Program-made: the position numbers and the translations under genes
The notes under the pieces: model-generated
Told to the model about the DNA's origin: nothing
The model's database searches: none
What the model saw: the letters and a program-made list of their open reading frames with translations, nothing else
Source of the DNA: Mayamaea pseudoterrestris
Taxonomy: Eukaryota > Bacillariophyta > Bacillariophyceae > Sellaphorales > Sellaphoraceae
Direction: 5' to 3'
DNA: 64,000 nucleotides
Assembly: GCA_027923505.1 (NCBI GenBank)
Contig: BROI01000011.1
Coordinates: 62,001-126,000, forward strand
Shown: piece by piece, positions 20,836 through 32,554 of the stretch
How positions within the stretch are numbered: position 1 is the stretch's first letter
How the letters are laid out: each line of letters starts with the position of its first letter

Positions 20836-23800
20836 TCAGCAAAACAGCATGCCAGCATCACCGCTTGAATCTACCAAATCTTCGCATTCACGCACTAGCT
20901 CGGCAACCACTTCCTCTCCACGAACTTCCCATTCCGCACGGTTTCTCGTCGCATAGTTTAAACACTCATCACTGTTTACGCCAAACACCTTGCATTCCTT
21001 CAGTTTCTTTGCCAAGGGTATGACATAATTATCAAAAAAGCCTAATTCGCCCTTGTACCAGAAAGATGCTGGATCCACAGCCATTCTATTGGAGCGGTAC
21101 GCAATGGTGAGTTCTCGGAAAAGCAAGCGATTCCACTTGCGGTAGATATGCCAATGCTGCATGGTATGAGACACATCAGAGGCCTGGATGATATGCTCAA
21201 GGACAATGGTTGCACGCAACGTGTTCTGGTCAATTCCATTGCATGCTTCCGGCGCAAACGCCTTCTCCCACCGGCTCTTGCGTAAGGCACCCAGCTGAGG
21301 ATCAAAAATGTCCGTTGCCATCACCTCATTCACAACAATTTGACGAAAGCGCTTGTATTCAGTCATATTAGCAAACAACATGCGCCGCAAGTCGGCAAAC
21401 TGATCCGTCATGAGCAGCGTCGACGCAATCTCGAGCGAATTTTGCTCCGCCAAGCTTTGGTGCTTGAAATGGTCCGCCAATAAGGGCTCTTCCTTGGCTG
21501 ATTGAACATTCGAAACACCGCGATGGTCAACATCGTGAATGAGAGCAGAGAAGACAATTGCAAAGTGAGCCAACGGGTCCGAGTTGATGCCCAGTGTATA
21601 ACTGTGCAAAAGCGCCAGCGTCTTGTCCTTGTCGTTGATGCACGCCTTGACTTCTTCCTCGTCGGCCACTTCCAAATCCGGTGCGACGATACGCTTCAAG
21701 TGTTTAGCAACGCTCATGGTGACATGACAGGCATGTTCAAAGTTGTGAAAGGGATTGCTGTCGCGATACATGCTGGCAATGATGGAAACGTACTCCCGCA
21801 ACTGTTGGTGGACGGTAGAATTAATCTCAATCTCGCGCCAGTCGCAATCCTTGATGTCAACATCAGCGTCAAACTTGGCAAGAGTAATGGACTCGACAAC
21901 CTCATCAATGCCAATTAATCCTCCAGACAAGTCAAAGGACTGGTCGACATTGTTATCATTCGACTGGCTTGGCAAGAACGGCGAAGCGGCTCTCTTGACA
22001 ATTATTTGCTTGAGAAACTCGGAAAGGAGCTCCGTCATCCAATCCACCTTGCGATCACGCCTGAGTGCAGCTTCCGCATTCTCATTCGACGGCACAGCGG
22101 CATCAAGCATAACATCGTCCTGGTCGCTACTGTGCGTGCCGCTGGAGGCGACACTGTTGGACAACTTTTTCGTTTGAGTGCGCAGCCAAAAGGTTCGAAG
22201 AACTCCCTTGCCCTTGGCATTGACAGCATCTTCACGGGGCGTCAGCCAGTGGCCTTTGCCAGCCAATGTCAATAAGGTTGCAGTGTCTTGTGACACTTGG
22301 ATCCGTTCTCGAACGCCAGTTCTGTGTTGATTAAAGCAAAGGATGAGAGTGTGCATGCGAGCTACCGTCCAGCACTTGAAAACCAGACAGTGGATACTTA
22401 CGACTCCATGCGCGAAGCTGTATTGACAGTATCTCCAAATAGCTAACGACAAGTGAGCGCGGTGTGAGTATTGAGATAAATTGCCGCTGCAAACGAAAAA
22501 GGCGACCTATAAGAAGTCGCTTACCTGAAATCGGCTCTTGTCGCCTCTAAGGACGCCAGCAGTCACTGGTCCAGAATGCAAACCAACTCGCATACGCAAG
22601 TCCGTCGTATCCGGACCAAGGGTTGTCTCCAGTTTCTGGGTGACTTCAGTCATTTTGATCATGCACTCACTGGCGAACCGAGCCATGATAACGGCGTGGC
22701 TTGCCTGTGGATCGGGCAAGCCAGTCACAGCCACGTAGCAATCGCCGACGGTCTCAACTTTGAAGACTTTGCGGCTCTTGGCAATTTCGTCAAACGAGTT
22801 GTATATAGCTTCCAACAATTGGAATACTTGGGATGGGTCCCTGGTTGATGACCAAGCTGTGAAGCCTGCGGATAGAATGAGGCAGATTGACGTTAGCCAT
22901 TGCTAAAATCACTCTACAGCGCAAACTTAAAATGTGATGCGCATGCACTTACCCGAAATGTCCGCGAATAGAACGGTACAAGCAGGGAATAAGTCAGCGA
23001 TACATGATTTGCCTTGCTCGTCGCCTCCAAGGAATTTGTTCAGCTTTTGATTCTTGGAAGATAAAAGGTCGTTTTGGGGGCTGTGTTGCATCAACTTGTC
23101 GGCCACACTTTTTGGAAACAGGGACTGGACAATCTTGGTGGTTTGCACGGCGCGGTGCAATACCAAGTTCTGCCGGCGCTCCACCAAGCGATCATAGACC
23201 AAAAACATTACAAAGGTGAACACAAAGACCATGGCAACGGCAAAGGTGATGAGCGCCGGCAGGTTGGTCCGGTAGTCATCCAGCATGAGTTGCGTCGGGT
23301 ATGAAGTCATTTGATACGTGCACTCGTCTTGATAGAGTGGAACGCCATGCGGACTGCCATCATCAACTGTGGCAACGTCGGCAAACGTGGCAGTCTTTCT
23401 CATGTGTTCAAACTTGTCGTCATGCAAATCGCCCAAACCAACTGGATCTGGTTCGTGCCCTGTAATCTTGAAGGTGTAAACGTCGCCGCAGTTATTGTCG
23501 AGAACCATGTTGATGCCGCGAATCTGGTCTGGTAAAACGTTGACAAAGTAGCTCTCCCATCGAATCAGCGCCACTAGTAGGGCCACTGGCTTTTTGGTTG
23601 CCTCATCAAAGCTGTCAAAGATAGGCAAGTAGATTCGCGTTAATGGGCTTGTAACGTATGGGAAGACGCGCTTCTTGGAGATGGAGAGTAGCGTAGTGTA
23701 GAGCTTGGTTTCGATTTCATCCACTGGGAATTCAAAGTTGCCCATGGTCACCGAGCCTGTCGAAATGCTTGCATTGGCAGCGTGCGTCGCAGAAGGATCA

Positions 23801-24693
23801 GTCAAGAGGTTGCGATTAACGAGTGTCCGTATAAAGACAGGTGACGTTTCCCATGTAGGCAAGAATGGTCCATTGGAGCGTTCAATAATGGCATCTCCCT
23901 CCTCGTCGAGTGTGAATATATGATTCGCCATTCCGTTCAGCGTCAGGGTCTCTTCGAGCGTCACCCGCTGTACAACCTCCTTGGCGTCAAACTTTAAGTC
24001 GTACTGGCCGTAGCTCAAGCTCTTTTCGTACTCCAAGTCGCGCGCATGCCACTGGGCTGCGTCACCGTGAAACGAATACTGCTCCCACTCGTTGCGCTGT
24101 TCCAAAGTGACGAGCGGGTGCATTGTCACCAACAGGGCTCCGGAGATTGCGCGTGTTGGAATGGCACGATGTTGAAATGCCGATAGTGTCGTAAAAGGGT
24201 ACGATGTGTTGGAATCCAAAGCATGAGCTGTTGCTGCGACTGTCAAAGAACTTACTGCTCCAAGCTTTCCTTCCGCAATGTGATGGAACGTTTCTGCGTC
24301 AAGAGGAGAGAATTCGAGTGACGAAATGTCAGACGATTAGACAAATGGCAAGCAAGTCCTCCTCGATCGGATCAAGTCTAGCGGTGACAGCAAACATCGA
24401 CCATCGCAGTGCATAATAAACGTACCGAGCAGCTTTTCGGAGGATGAAAAGTAAGTACTGGCAAAGGAGGAGTACTGCGCTTTGGAACTCACGAAATAGA
24501 CAACGGTGGAAATAGCAATACCGGCTAGAAGCATGATGAGCAAGACGGCTCGTTTCAACATTGTAACATGCTGACTCTCGCGTTGAAACATGAGCTCCTT
24601 CTCCTCGAGCATTTCTTGTCCACTCCGACTCGATGCATTGGATGTGCTCAAGTCAGCCTTGGATCCACTGCTTTCGCTGCTGCTGGAGCTCAT
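20836..24693 (-). CDS. Receptor-type nucleotide cyclase fused to cyclic-nucleotide phosphodiesterase, copy A
   Basis: Five exons: 24693-24426, 24293-22953, 22865-22525, 22442-22402 and 22321-20836; 1158 residues. Order: Ser-rich cytosolic N-terminus, TM1 (about 46-68), extracellular sensor of about 365 residues, TM2 (about 435-456), class III cyclase (about 523-670), and class I phosphodiesterase (about 780-1110). The cyclase keeps both metal aspartates (FADISGF and ETVGDCY) and the Asn/Arg pair (NTASRMES). The first purine-selecting residue is Glu, as in guanylate cyclases. The second, normally Cys or Asp, is Gln (RFQLFGD). The phosphodiesterase has HNFEHACH, HDVDHRG and SDVSHTMQH metal ligands. 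The protein would both make and destroy a cyclic nucleotide under control of an outside signal. It lacks two introns found in copies B and C. Confidence 0.9.
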
Positions 24694-26505
24694 GGTGTCG
24701 TAATCTTGGAACGATCTTGTTGCCGATTGATTTGTGAAGCGAAAGCTGCCTTCCTTTAGGACGTTAACGCAAGCGTCTTGGGAGTCATTGACGCTTCCAA
24801 GCTGGCGCAAGGGCAATAAGGGCATAAGTAAAAGAGATGGTCCGTGACTTAAGGAAGGCTTCGATGAAGGCCAAACGAAGGAATGACGTTTGAGCGTCTC
24901 AAATTTTAATATTGCCTGTGCAGTCTCTGAACGCACGTTTACCAGTGTGGGGTATTTTTGGTATAGAAATGTCTCTCTTACTCAAGTTAATGCCAAGTGA
25001 CACATTCAACAGCGAGTTCCTTCCTCATCGACGAACTTTTGATCTTGATGGGAGGCCCAGCAGTTTCTGTACCTACCGGTAGTACAATCTTTCTCAGTCG
25101 ATTCAGATGATCGAAAATGACGTGCGCGGAGTACGATTAACCAAACCAGTTGACCACTTTCTTGGCCAGGTGCAACCGAATCTTTCCATGCAGGATTGCA
25201 GACGCCTCAGCCTCAACGACCAATGACAGCAGCGAGATTGAAGGGCTCGCCAGATATTGTCGCAACATTCAGCGTACCGGTTACCGGTATGCAATGGACG
25301 CACACGATGCTTTATATACTGGTAGTACAAGTTGGAGACGCTCGGTTGGCCAGCTGCTGCTATGCGCTATGCGCAATGCGGATTGCAGATGGCGGCTCGT
25401 TGCTCGCGAAGTTCGGTCATACCAAACATTGAGCTACCGTAGATTCCTTTGCAATCACTACCCAAAGCTAATTGAGCAAATCAGCATATTTTGGTCGCGC
25501 AACTGGCTGGAATAGACGAAGACGAACGGTCGAACGGTTGACAGTTGACAGTTGACATTGGCTTGGCATTGTTGCGTGCGACGAATTTTATGCGCTTGCA
25601 TTTGAAATCTCAGTCTGCAAGCCTAGAAAACCTATGAATTGTATGAGCGTGCTCTTTAAAGCAGTATTGCATCATCCAATGAATACCAAGTAGAAGGAAG
25701 TTGGTCGTCGCGTCGTCGCAACTCGAATGTAAATCGTCCGTGATGACGCTCGTCGCTGATTTGCACTGCGACTTAAAAAATTGTCTTTTCAGACGCGCTC
25801 TATTCCTGACGATCCTCGAGACGATGGTCGCGCATTCCTTCACATCATCATCAAGATCACCATGGCATCAAGAGCCGTCGCCAGCTGGGATAAATGCCAT
25901 TGAATGCGAATGTATTATCAAGCCGCGAGCTTCAACCAGCCAAGGACGGATCATTTTTCTGAATGAATGGAGAATTGCATGATTTGATTGATGCGACATG
26001 GCGGAACCAGCGAAAAAGGAATCGGCTTGCCTGCTGATTCTTCCACGGTTTCGATGCCACTGCCGATTTTTAGCAAGCGAAACATGATCGACGAGCAGTT
26101 TTTGCAGTATTCTTTACCCGAACTGACGCGAGTCAAAGGTTGACTCTTTCTCGAGCGATTCATTGACACGAGAAAGGGAGTCGTCTCGCTGCCTCGCTGC
26201 CAGCATGAACGCTACGGATCCAAGTACAATAGCCAATGGCTCGTTGCATCGAGCTGCACGTACAACGACGCCGCTGCATGTAGCGAAGCAACAGTAGCGC
26301 CCTACTGCGTCCTACGCTCCTCGATCGAGTGACGCAAGACAAGACTACTCAACAATCTACAAATCAAAAGACGCTGGAAAAACTACCGCGGATTAAGTTT
26401 GATTACGGTTTCTACTTGCTTGGAATAATGACATGCATGGACGACGGATCAAAAGATGACATTCAACTGCCCCATCCGTCGCCTTTAAAAGCTTTCTTGG
26501 CTTTC
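24694..26505. other. Spacer between cyclase-PDE copies A and B
   Basis: About 1.8 kb with only short frames on both strands and no recognisable domain. It carries the promoter of copy A and the 3' UTR of copy B. It contains the palindrome TACCGGTA at 25074-25081 and 25282-25289 and a short tandem repeat of GACAGTT near 25537-25557. Confidence 0.5.
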
Positions 26506-29500
26506 TTACAAAAAGAGTCGTTCCTGATTGCCGCTCGCCGACGGATCCAAGTCGGCAAACTCACGAATCAACTCGGCAACGGCTTCCTCTCCCCTGGCTT
26601 CCCACTCGGCTCTGTTACGGACGGCATAATTCAAGCACTCGTCACTGTTCACGCCAAAGACCTTGCAATCCTTCAACTTTTTGGCCAAGGGAATGATGTA
26701 GGAATCAAAAAAGCCCAACTCGCCTTTGTACCAAAAGGACGCTGGATCGGCAGCCATTTTGCCGGAACGGAAGGCCAAGGTCAACTCCTTGAACAAGAGG
26801 CGGTTCCATTTGCGGTAAATGTGCCAGTGCTGCATGGTATGGGAGACGTCGCTTGCCTGGATAATGTGCTCCAACACAATGGTCGCCCGCAAAATGTTCT
26901 TGTCCACATTGGGAGTAATATCAGTCGAGAATGCTTTCTCCCAACGGTTCTTCCTCAAGGCATTGAGCTCCTTGTCAAAAATATCCGTCGCCATGACGGC
27001 ATTGACCATGACCTGGCGGAACCGGAGAAACTCCTCCTTGTTGGCAAAAAGGGTCTGGCGCAAGGCAGCAAACTGCTCGGACATTAACAAAGTCCAGGCA
27101 ATCTCCAGAGAGTTCTGCTCGGCGAGGCTTTGGTGCTTAAAGTGCTCAGCAAGGGCTGGCTCCTCCTTCTCCAGCTGCATATTGGAGATGCCACGGTGGT
27201 CGACATCATGAATAAGCCCACTGAATACCAAGGCAAAATGAGTGATCGGGTCCGAGTTTATGCCATGGGTATAGTCATGGATGAGCGCCATTGCTGCCTC
27301 CTTGCTCTTGCTGCAAGCCTTCTTCTCATCGTCATTAATCTCAAGCTCCGGTGTGGCAATGCGCTTCAAATGCTTGGAGATGCTCATGGTGACATGGCAG
27401 GCATGCTCAAAGTTGTGGAAAGGGTTGTCTCTGTACATGGAAGCAATGATTGAGACGTACTCACGGAGCTGTTCCAGAATAGTGGAATCAATCTCAAGGT
27501 CGCGCCACTCCGTTTCCTTGCCGTCGGCGTTGGCATCAAAGCGAGGCAACAAGATAGCTTCCACAACCTCATTAATACCGATGAGATCCTCGGACATTTG
27601 GAAGGAAGTGGACTTGGTCGTTGGATTGGCATCGCGCTTGGCTAGGATCTGCTTAAGGTATTCTCCAAGAAGCTCGGCCATCCAGTCGACTTTGCGGTCG
27701 CGCTTGAGGAGCTCTTCGGCATCGGCGCTCATTGGAACCGCGTCAATCATGGCGTCATTGTCGCTGCTATGCGTGCCACCACTGGAGGCTACACTGCCGG
27801 CCTTTTGCTTGGCTTGGGTACGCAACCAGTATGTTTGAAGGACGCCTTTACCCTTGGCGTTGACCGTGTCTTCGCGTGGGGAGAGCCAATGTCCCTTGCC
27901 AGCAATTGTAAGCATGTTGGCTGTCTCTTGTGACACTTGGATTCGTTCACGTGTGCCGGTCCTGCAATGAATCGAAATTGGCTGTGTGAGGAATGGACCG
28001 AGCGCAAGGGGACGAATGTGGGTAAAGCACATCAACAACTTACGATTCCATTCGCGAAGCAGTATTCACAGTGTCTCCAAAAAGCTGTGTGAAAAAGGAA
28101 AGAACCTTAGATTGCTACATCGTGTTGTCGTCGCGGCGCCCAAAAAACTTTTCAACTTACCTGAAAGCGACTTTTATCACCGCGCAGAACCCCTGCAGTT
28201 ACAGGACCAGAGTGCATTCCTACTCGCATGCAGAGCTCGGCGGTGTCGGGTCCAAGTGTCGTCTCGAGCCTTTGTGTTACTTCCTTGATCTTGATCATGC
28301 ACTCACTAGCAAAGCGTGCCATGATAACCGCATGGTTTGACTGCGGATCTGGCAATCCGGTGACAGCAACTGCAAAGGATTGAAGTTTAGCTACATCTCT
28401 GTACGAACGTACGCAACGACGAATTTTTTGGTGACGTACCATAGCAATCTCCAATAGTCTCGACCTTGAACACCTTGCGACTCTTAGCAATGTCATCGAA
28501 TGAGTTGTAAATGGCCTCCAACAACTGGAAGACTTGGGACGGGTCCCGCGTCGACGACCAGGCAGTGAAGCCTGATGATGAAATGGGGCCAAGGGAGTGG
28601 GTGAGCAATTGTCGACGCTGTTAAGACCGAACGACTTTGAATTAACAAGACTTACCGGAAATGTCAGCAAAGAGGACAGTGCATTCCGGAAACAAGTCAG
28701 CAATGCATGATTTGCCTTGCTCGTCGCCTCCCAAAAACTTATTTAACTTTTGGTTCTTGGATGACAGAATATCGCTGTCAGGGCTTTGCTGCATGAGCTT
28801 GTCAGCGACGCTTTTGGGAAAGAGAGACTGCACAATGGCTGTTGTTTGCTCGGCTCTTTGGAGAACAAGGTTTTGGCGTCGCTCAACGAGACGGTCATAA
28901 ACAACAAACATGATGAAAGTGAATGCAAAGACCATGGCAACGGCAAAGGTGATGAGGGCAGGCAAGCTGGTACGGTAATCATCCAACATGACCTGACTTG
29001 GGTAGGAAGTCATTTTAAAGGTGCATTCATCTTGGTTGAGCGGAATTCCGGTCGGGCTGCCGTCGTCCACGGATGATACATCTGCCATGGTTGCCATGCG
29101 GGCGTAGTGATCAAATTTGGTTTCATGCAAGTCTCCAAGACCCACCGGATCTGGCTCCGTTCCGGTAATTTTGAAAGTGTAAATGTCACCGTCGACCGCC
29201 GAACAAGTGCTCTCTAAAACCATGTTAATGCCGCGGATCTGCTGGGGCAAGACATTGACAAAGTAGCTTTCCCAGCGGATGAGGGCAGACATGAGTGCGA
29301 CTGGCCTCTTTGTGGCCTGGTCAAAGCTATCGAAGACAGGCAGATAGAAACGCGTCAACGGACTGGTGATGTAGGGAAAGGGACGACGTTTTGAAATGGA
29401 AAGAAGTGTGGTATATAGCTTCGTCTCTGCGGCAGTGTATACGACAAGCGTTAGCAGCGGCGCGGCTGAGTCTAATAGCGACAAGCAAAGCATTTTAGCA

Positions 29501-30590
29501 TACCTGGTGTAGCGTCGCTCTGTCCGTAGTCATCGCCGGCAAATTCAAAACCGCCAATGACGACTGTCCCAGTTGCGACCGTTGCGTTTGCGTATCTGGC
29601 CGCATCTGGATCGCTGAGCAAGTTTCTATTGACAAGGGTGCGGATAAAAACTGGCGACGTCTGCCAAGTTGGCAGGTACGGCCCTTTGGAGGGGTCAATG
29701 ATTGCGTCTCCTTCGTCGTTGAGAGTAAAGATGTGGTTTGCCAAGCCATCCAAGATCAGGTTTGGATCCGGTGACACTCGTTGTTTGACGTCCTTGAGAT
29801 CGAAGTTGACACCAAATTTATCATAATGTAGCAGTTTTTCGTAGTCTAATCCTTCCTCGTGCCATCCAGCATCCTCGCTTGTGAAGCTATAGGCCTCCCA
29901 CTCGTCGCGCTCGCCTGAGGAAACAAGCGGATTCGTGGTGACAAGGAGAGCGCCGGAGAGTGCGCGGGTGGTCAACGCTCTGTGTTGAAACCAAGACAGG
30001 CTCATTTCTGGCCATTCGTTCTCGTGGTCCACTGTAAAACATGTTTATAAGGATCGTGAGTATCATTTTGAACTAGTGCCGACTGATGTCCGCCCGCGGC
30101 ATGCTGCTGTACAGGCGGCGCATCATCCACACGATACTTACAAGCGTGAGCCGTCATTGCCACAGTCAATGAAGAGAGAGCCCCAAGGCGGCTTTGCGCG
30201 ATCTGCTGGAAGGTGGCTGTGTGTAGACGATTGTGAAAGTGTGTGAGAGTCGTGCTCATGACGATCGCTCAACTCGCTACCAACCAACCGATACCGACAC
30301 TCACCAAGCAATTTCTCAGAAGCGCCAAAATACATTGCAGTAAAACTCTGCTCTTCACTGCGCAAAGTGATGAAATATACGACGGTGGAAATTGCAATGC
30401 CTGCCAGCACCATGATGAGGAGAACGAAGCGCTTCAATCTTGTCACTTGCGCCGACTCGTTCTTAAACATGGCCTCCTTCTCCTCTAGTAGCTCTTGACC
30501 GCTCTTGGTAGAGGCATTTGAAGTGCTGAGGTTGCCGCTGTGACCGCTACTGACGCTCTGTTCATCGCTCTCGCTGGCTTGAGAGTTCAT
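26506..30590 (-). CDS. Receptor-type nucleotide cyclase fused to cyclic-nucleotide phosphodiesterase, copy B
   Basis: Eight exons: 30590-30305, 30216-30142, 30031-29504, 29426-28656, 28571-28440, 28369-28161, 28084-28044 and 27961-26506. All junctions keep frame; 1165 residues. Domain order matches copy A. The cyclase core has FADISGF, ETIGDCY and NTASRMES; the second purine-selecting site is again Gln (RFQLFGD). The phosphodiesterase has HNFEHACH, HDVDHRGISN and SDVSHTMQHW. The site where most class I enzymes have the invariant Gln of the purine pocket reads KGELGFFD, with Glu. The phosphodiesterase part is nearly identical to that of copy C, pointing to recent duplication or gene conversion. 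One intron (29503-29427) has no counterpart in A or C. Confidence 0.9.
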
Positions 30591-32554
30591 CGTTCTTATA
30601 AGAGGATTTCTGAATGCGACTGGCGAGGTAACCGGATCTGTTTAAACTTGCGCTTGATTGCGGATCTTTTTGCCTTGCACTTGCTGGAATGCTGTAAGCT
30701 GTAATGCTCGATTGATAATTATATTGCGTTTGTTGCTTGTTTCAGGCGAGATTGGCTCGGATGAAAAAGTGAGCGGAAGGTGCTCGATTGCGTCGGGAAG
30801 TTGATTGAATCGGTGATGCCATTTTCACGACCTTCAATATCAATGGAGTTGAACGAGAAGCCGTTCCAATATAGCCTTTCCCGACGAAGAAGGCGAAGTG
30901 TTCGAGTTTATAGCTCGTCACTCGACTCCGAGGGTCCTTTGAGACTATTCAAACTCTGCTTCATTTCGTCAATTAAATCCTCATGTGTTCTTTCCCGCAT
31001 GAGAGGTCCAAAGCCGGATGCATGCCGACGACGCTCGCTGCTCTTTGATGTTAATTGGTGTCACGTCAATTGCCTAACGTGCTCAGCACGGATAAAAAGA
31101 GCGTTCTCTCGGCTCAATGACATCTCCGGGATATACGCCCTTACATTCTTGAACGAGATTGTCTCTAGGGTGTGGTTGACTGGATCTTTCGCTACTCCCA
31201 CTCCTACTTGTACCGAAATTATTGCGTGTCCATGTTCAAAGGCAACCTAAGCCTGCGGATATCTGTGTTTAAAGTTTATGGTGGCTGTGCATAGATTTTT
31301 CATGGTTGCTGCACTAGTTTACATGATATCTATCATGCGGCATCATTGCCCGATCGCAACAATTGCATCGCTTGCATTCATTGTTAAGGGACAATTTTCC
31401 GTACCTTCTCCGGTACTGTAGGGCAACTGATTTTACAATACATAAAATAGCAAGTGCAGGCAACGCATGCGGAGCGCTGCCAGCACGCCACAACTATAAC
31501 CAAAGTATATGCATCGCCTTGGATGAATGGATTTGAAAAAGGAGGATCATATTATTGTGTTTGTTTGACACGACAGGCTCGCTCGCTATGGACTCGGCCG
31601 GCGTGTGTGTCAGTGCCAGTACGATTTGATGAAGCAGTGTTTGTGACGAGGCGCCGACGGCTCATCACTATGGCTGTTGCCATAACCACCATGGCGCTTT
31701 TCCTCTGTACTAATAAATAGCGCGGCGTTAAACTCCGAATATGATTGGATCGAGCAAATACTCGGATGCCTATTTTCGATATAGCGAGCTCACTACGTGA
31801 TCAGGGCGCATGCGGGCGCAGCGATACGACTTGCTTGTTGCTTATGTTCGATTCTACTTGCTTTGACAAAGAGAGCAATAGTATGCTGCAGGAAATCATA
31901 ACAGCACCATTGGAGCACTCTCAGAGCTTCCCCTTTCGCATCGCTGACTGACTCTTCGCGCCGGCATGATGATTGACGCTCCAGCTCCGTGTTGCTTGAT
32001 ATGAATCGGCATCGTCTACGCATCGCAAAGGCTTAGGGCCAACTGCGAATCAACGAAGAAGCTACGATGCTTTGAAATCATACTTACAGTCATGGCGTCG
32101 AATAAAAGACGTGCGACAGCGCAGTCGCTCGTCGCCAGCCTCGCTCCGAAGCAACAGAACATTTTTGACATATTCCAACCATGGGTGCATCGATGCCCGA
32201 TGCCGCTGAGTTCGTGATACGCGTACACGGCTATTGGACTTGCGCACGCCAGTCTATACATTCGAACTGCCAAAAAATACCCTCACGACGCGACGATTTG
32301 ATGGCATGATTCATGATGAATTTGGGAGACGCGAGGCGGTGATTGCTGATCCAGCCTGTGCTACTCGACAATTTACAAGGGAAGGAAAGTTTGCAGCGAG
32401 AGCTGGGTGCCTGCCATGCCATCGTCGTCCGTAGGAAGGACTTTAACAGCGGTGGTTCCAACTCCTACATGAGCAATCTTTTGTTTAAACAATAAAGAAT
32501 ATCAATTCGGGGTTTTATAATATTCATATGATTTCGACACGACGGTTGGCCGAC
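30591..32554. other. Spacer between cyclase-PDE copies B and C
   Basis: About 2 kb with no supported gene. It holds the promoter of copy B and the 3' end of copy C. A 156-codon plus-strand frame (30780-31250) has no domain, and its composition does not resemble the neighbours. Confidence 0.5.

Noticed and set aside
25150-25515. 121-codon plus-strand frame upstream of copy A
   Set aside because: No motif and overlapping alternative frames of equal quality on both strands.
26329-27087. 252-codon plus-strand frame
   Set aside because: It lies antisense to the phosphodiesterase domain of copy B; similar antisense frames occur in copy C, as expected from conserved codons on the other strand.
30780-31250. 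156-codon plus-strand frame in the B-C spacer
   Set aside because: No domain, no signal peptide, Cys/Arg/Ser-rich composition typical of chance frames.
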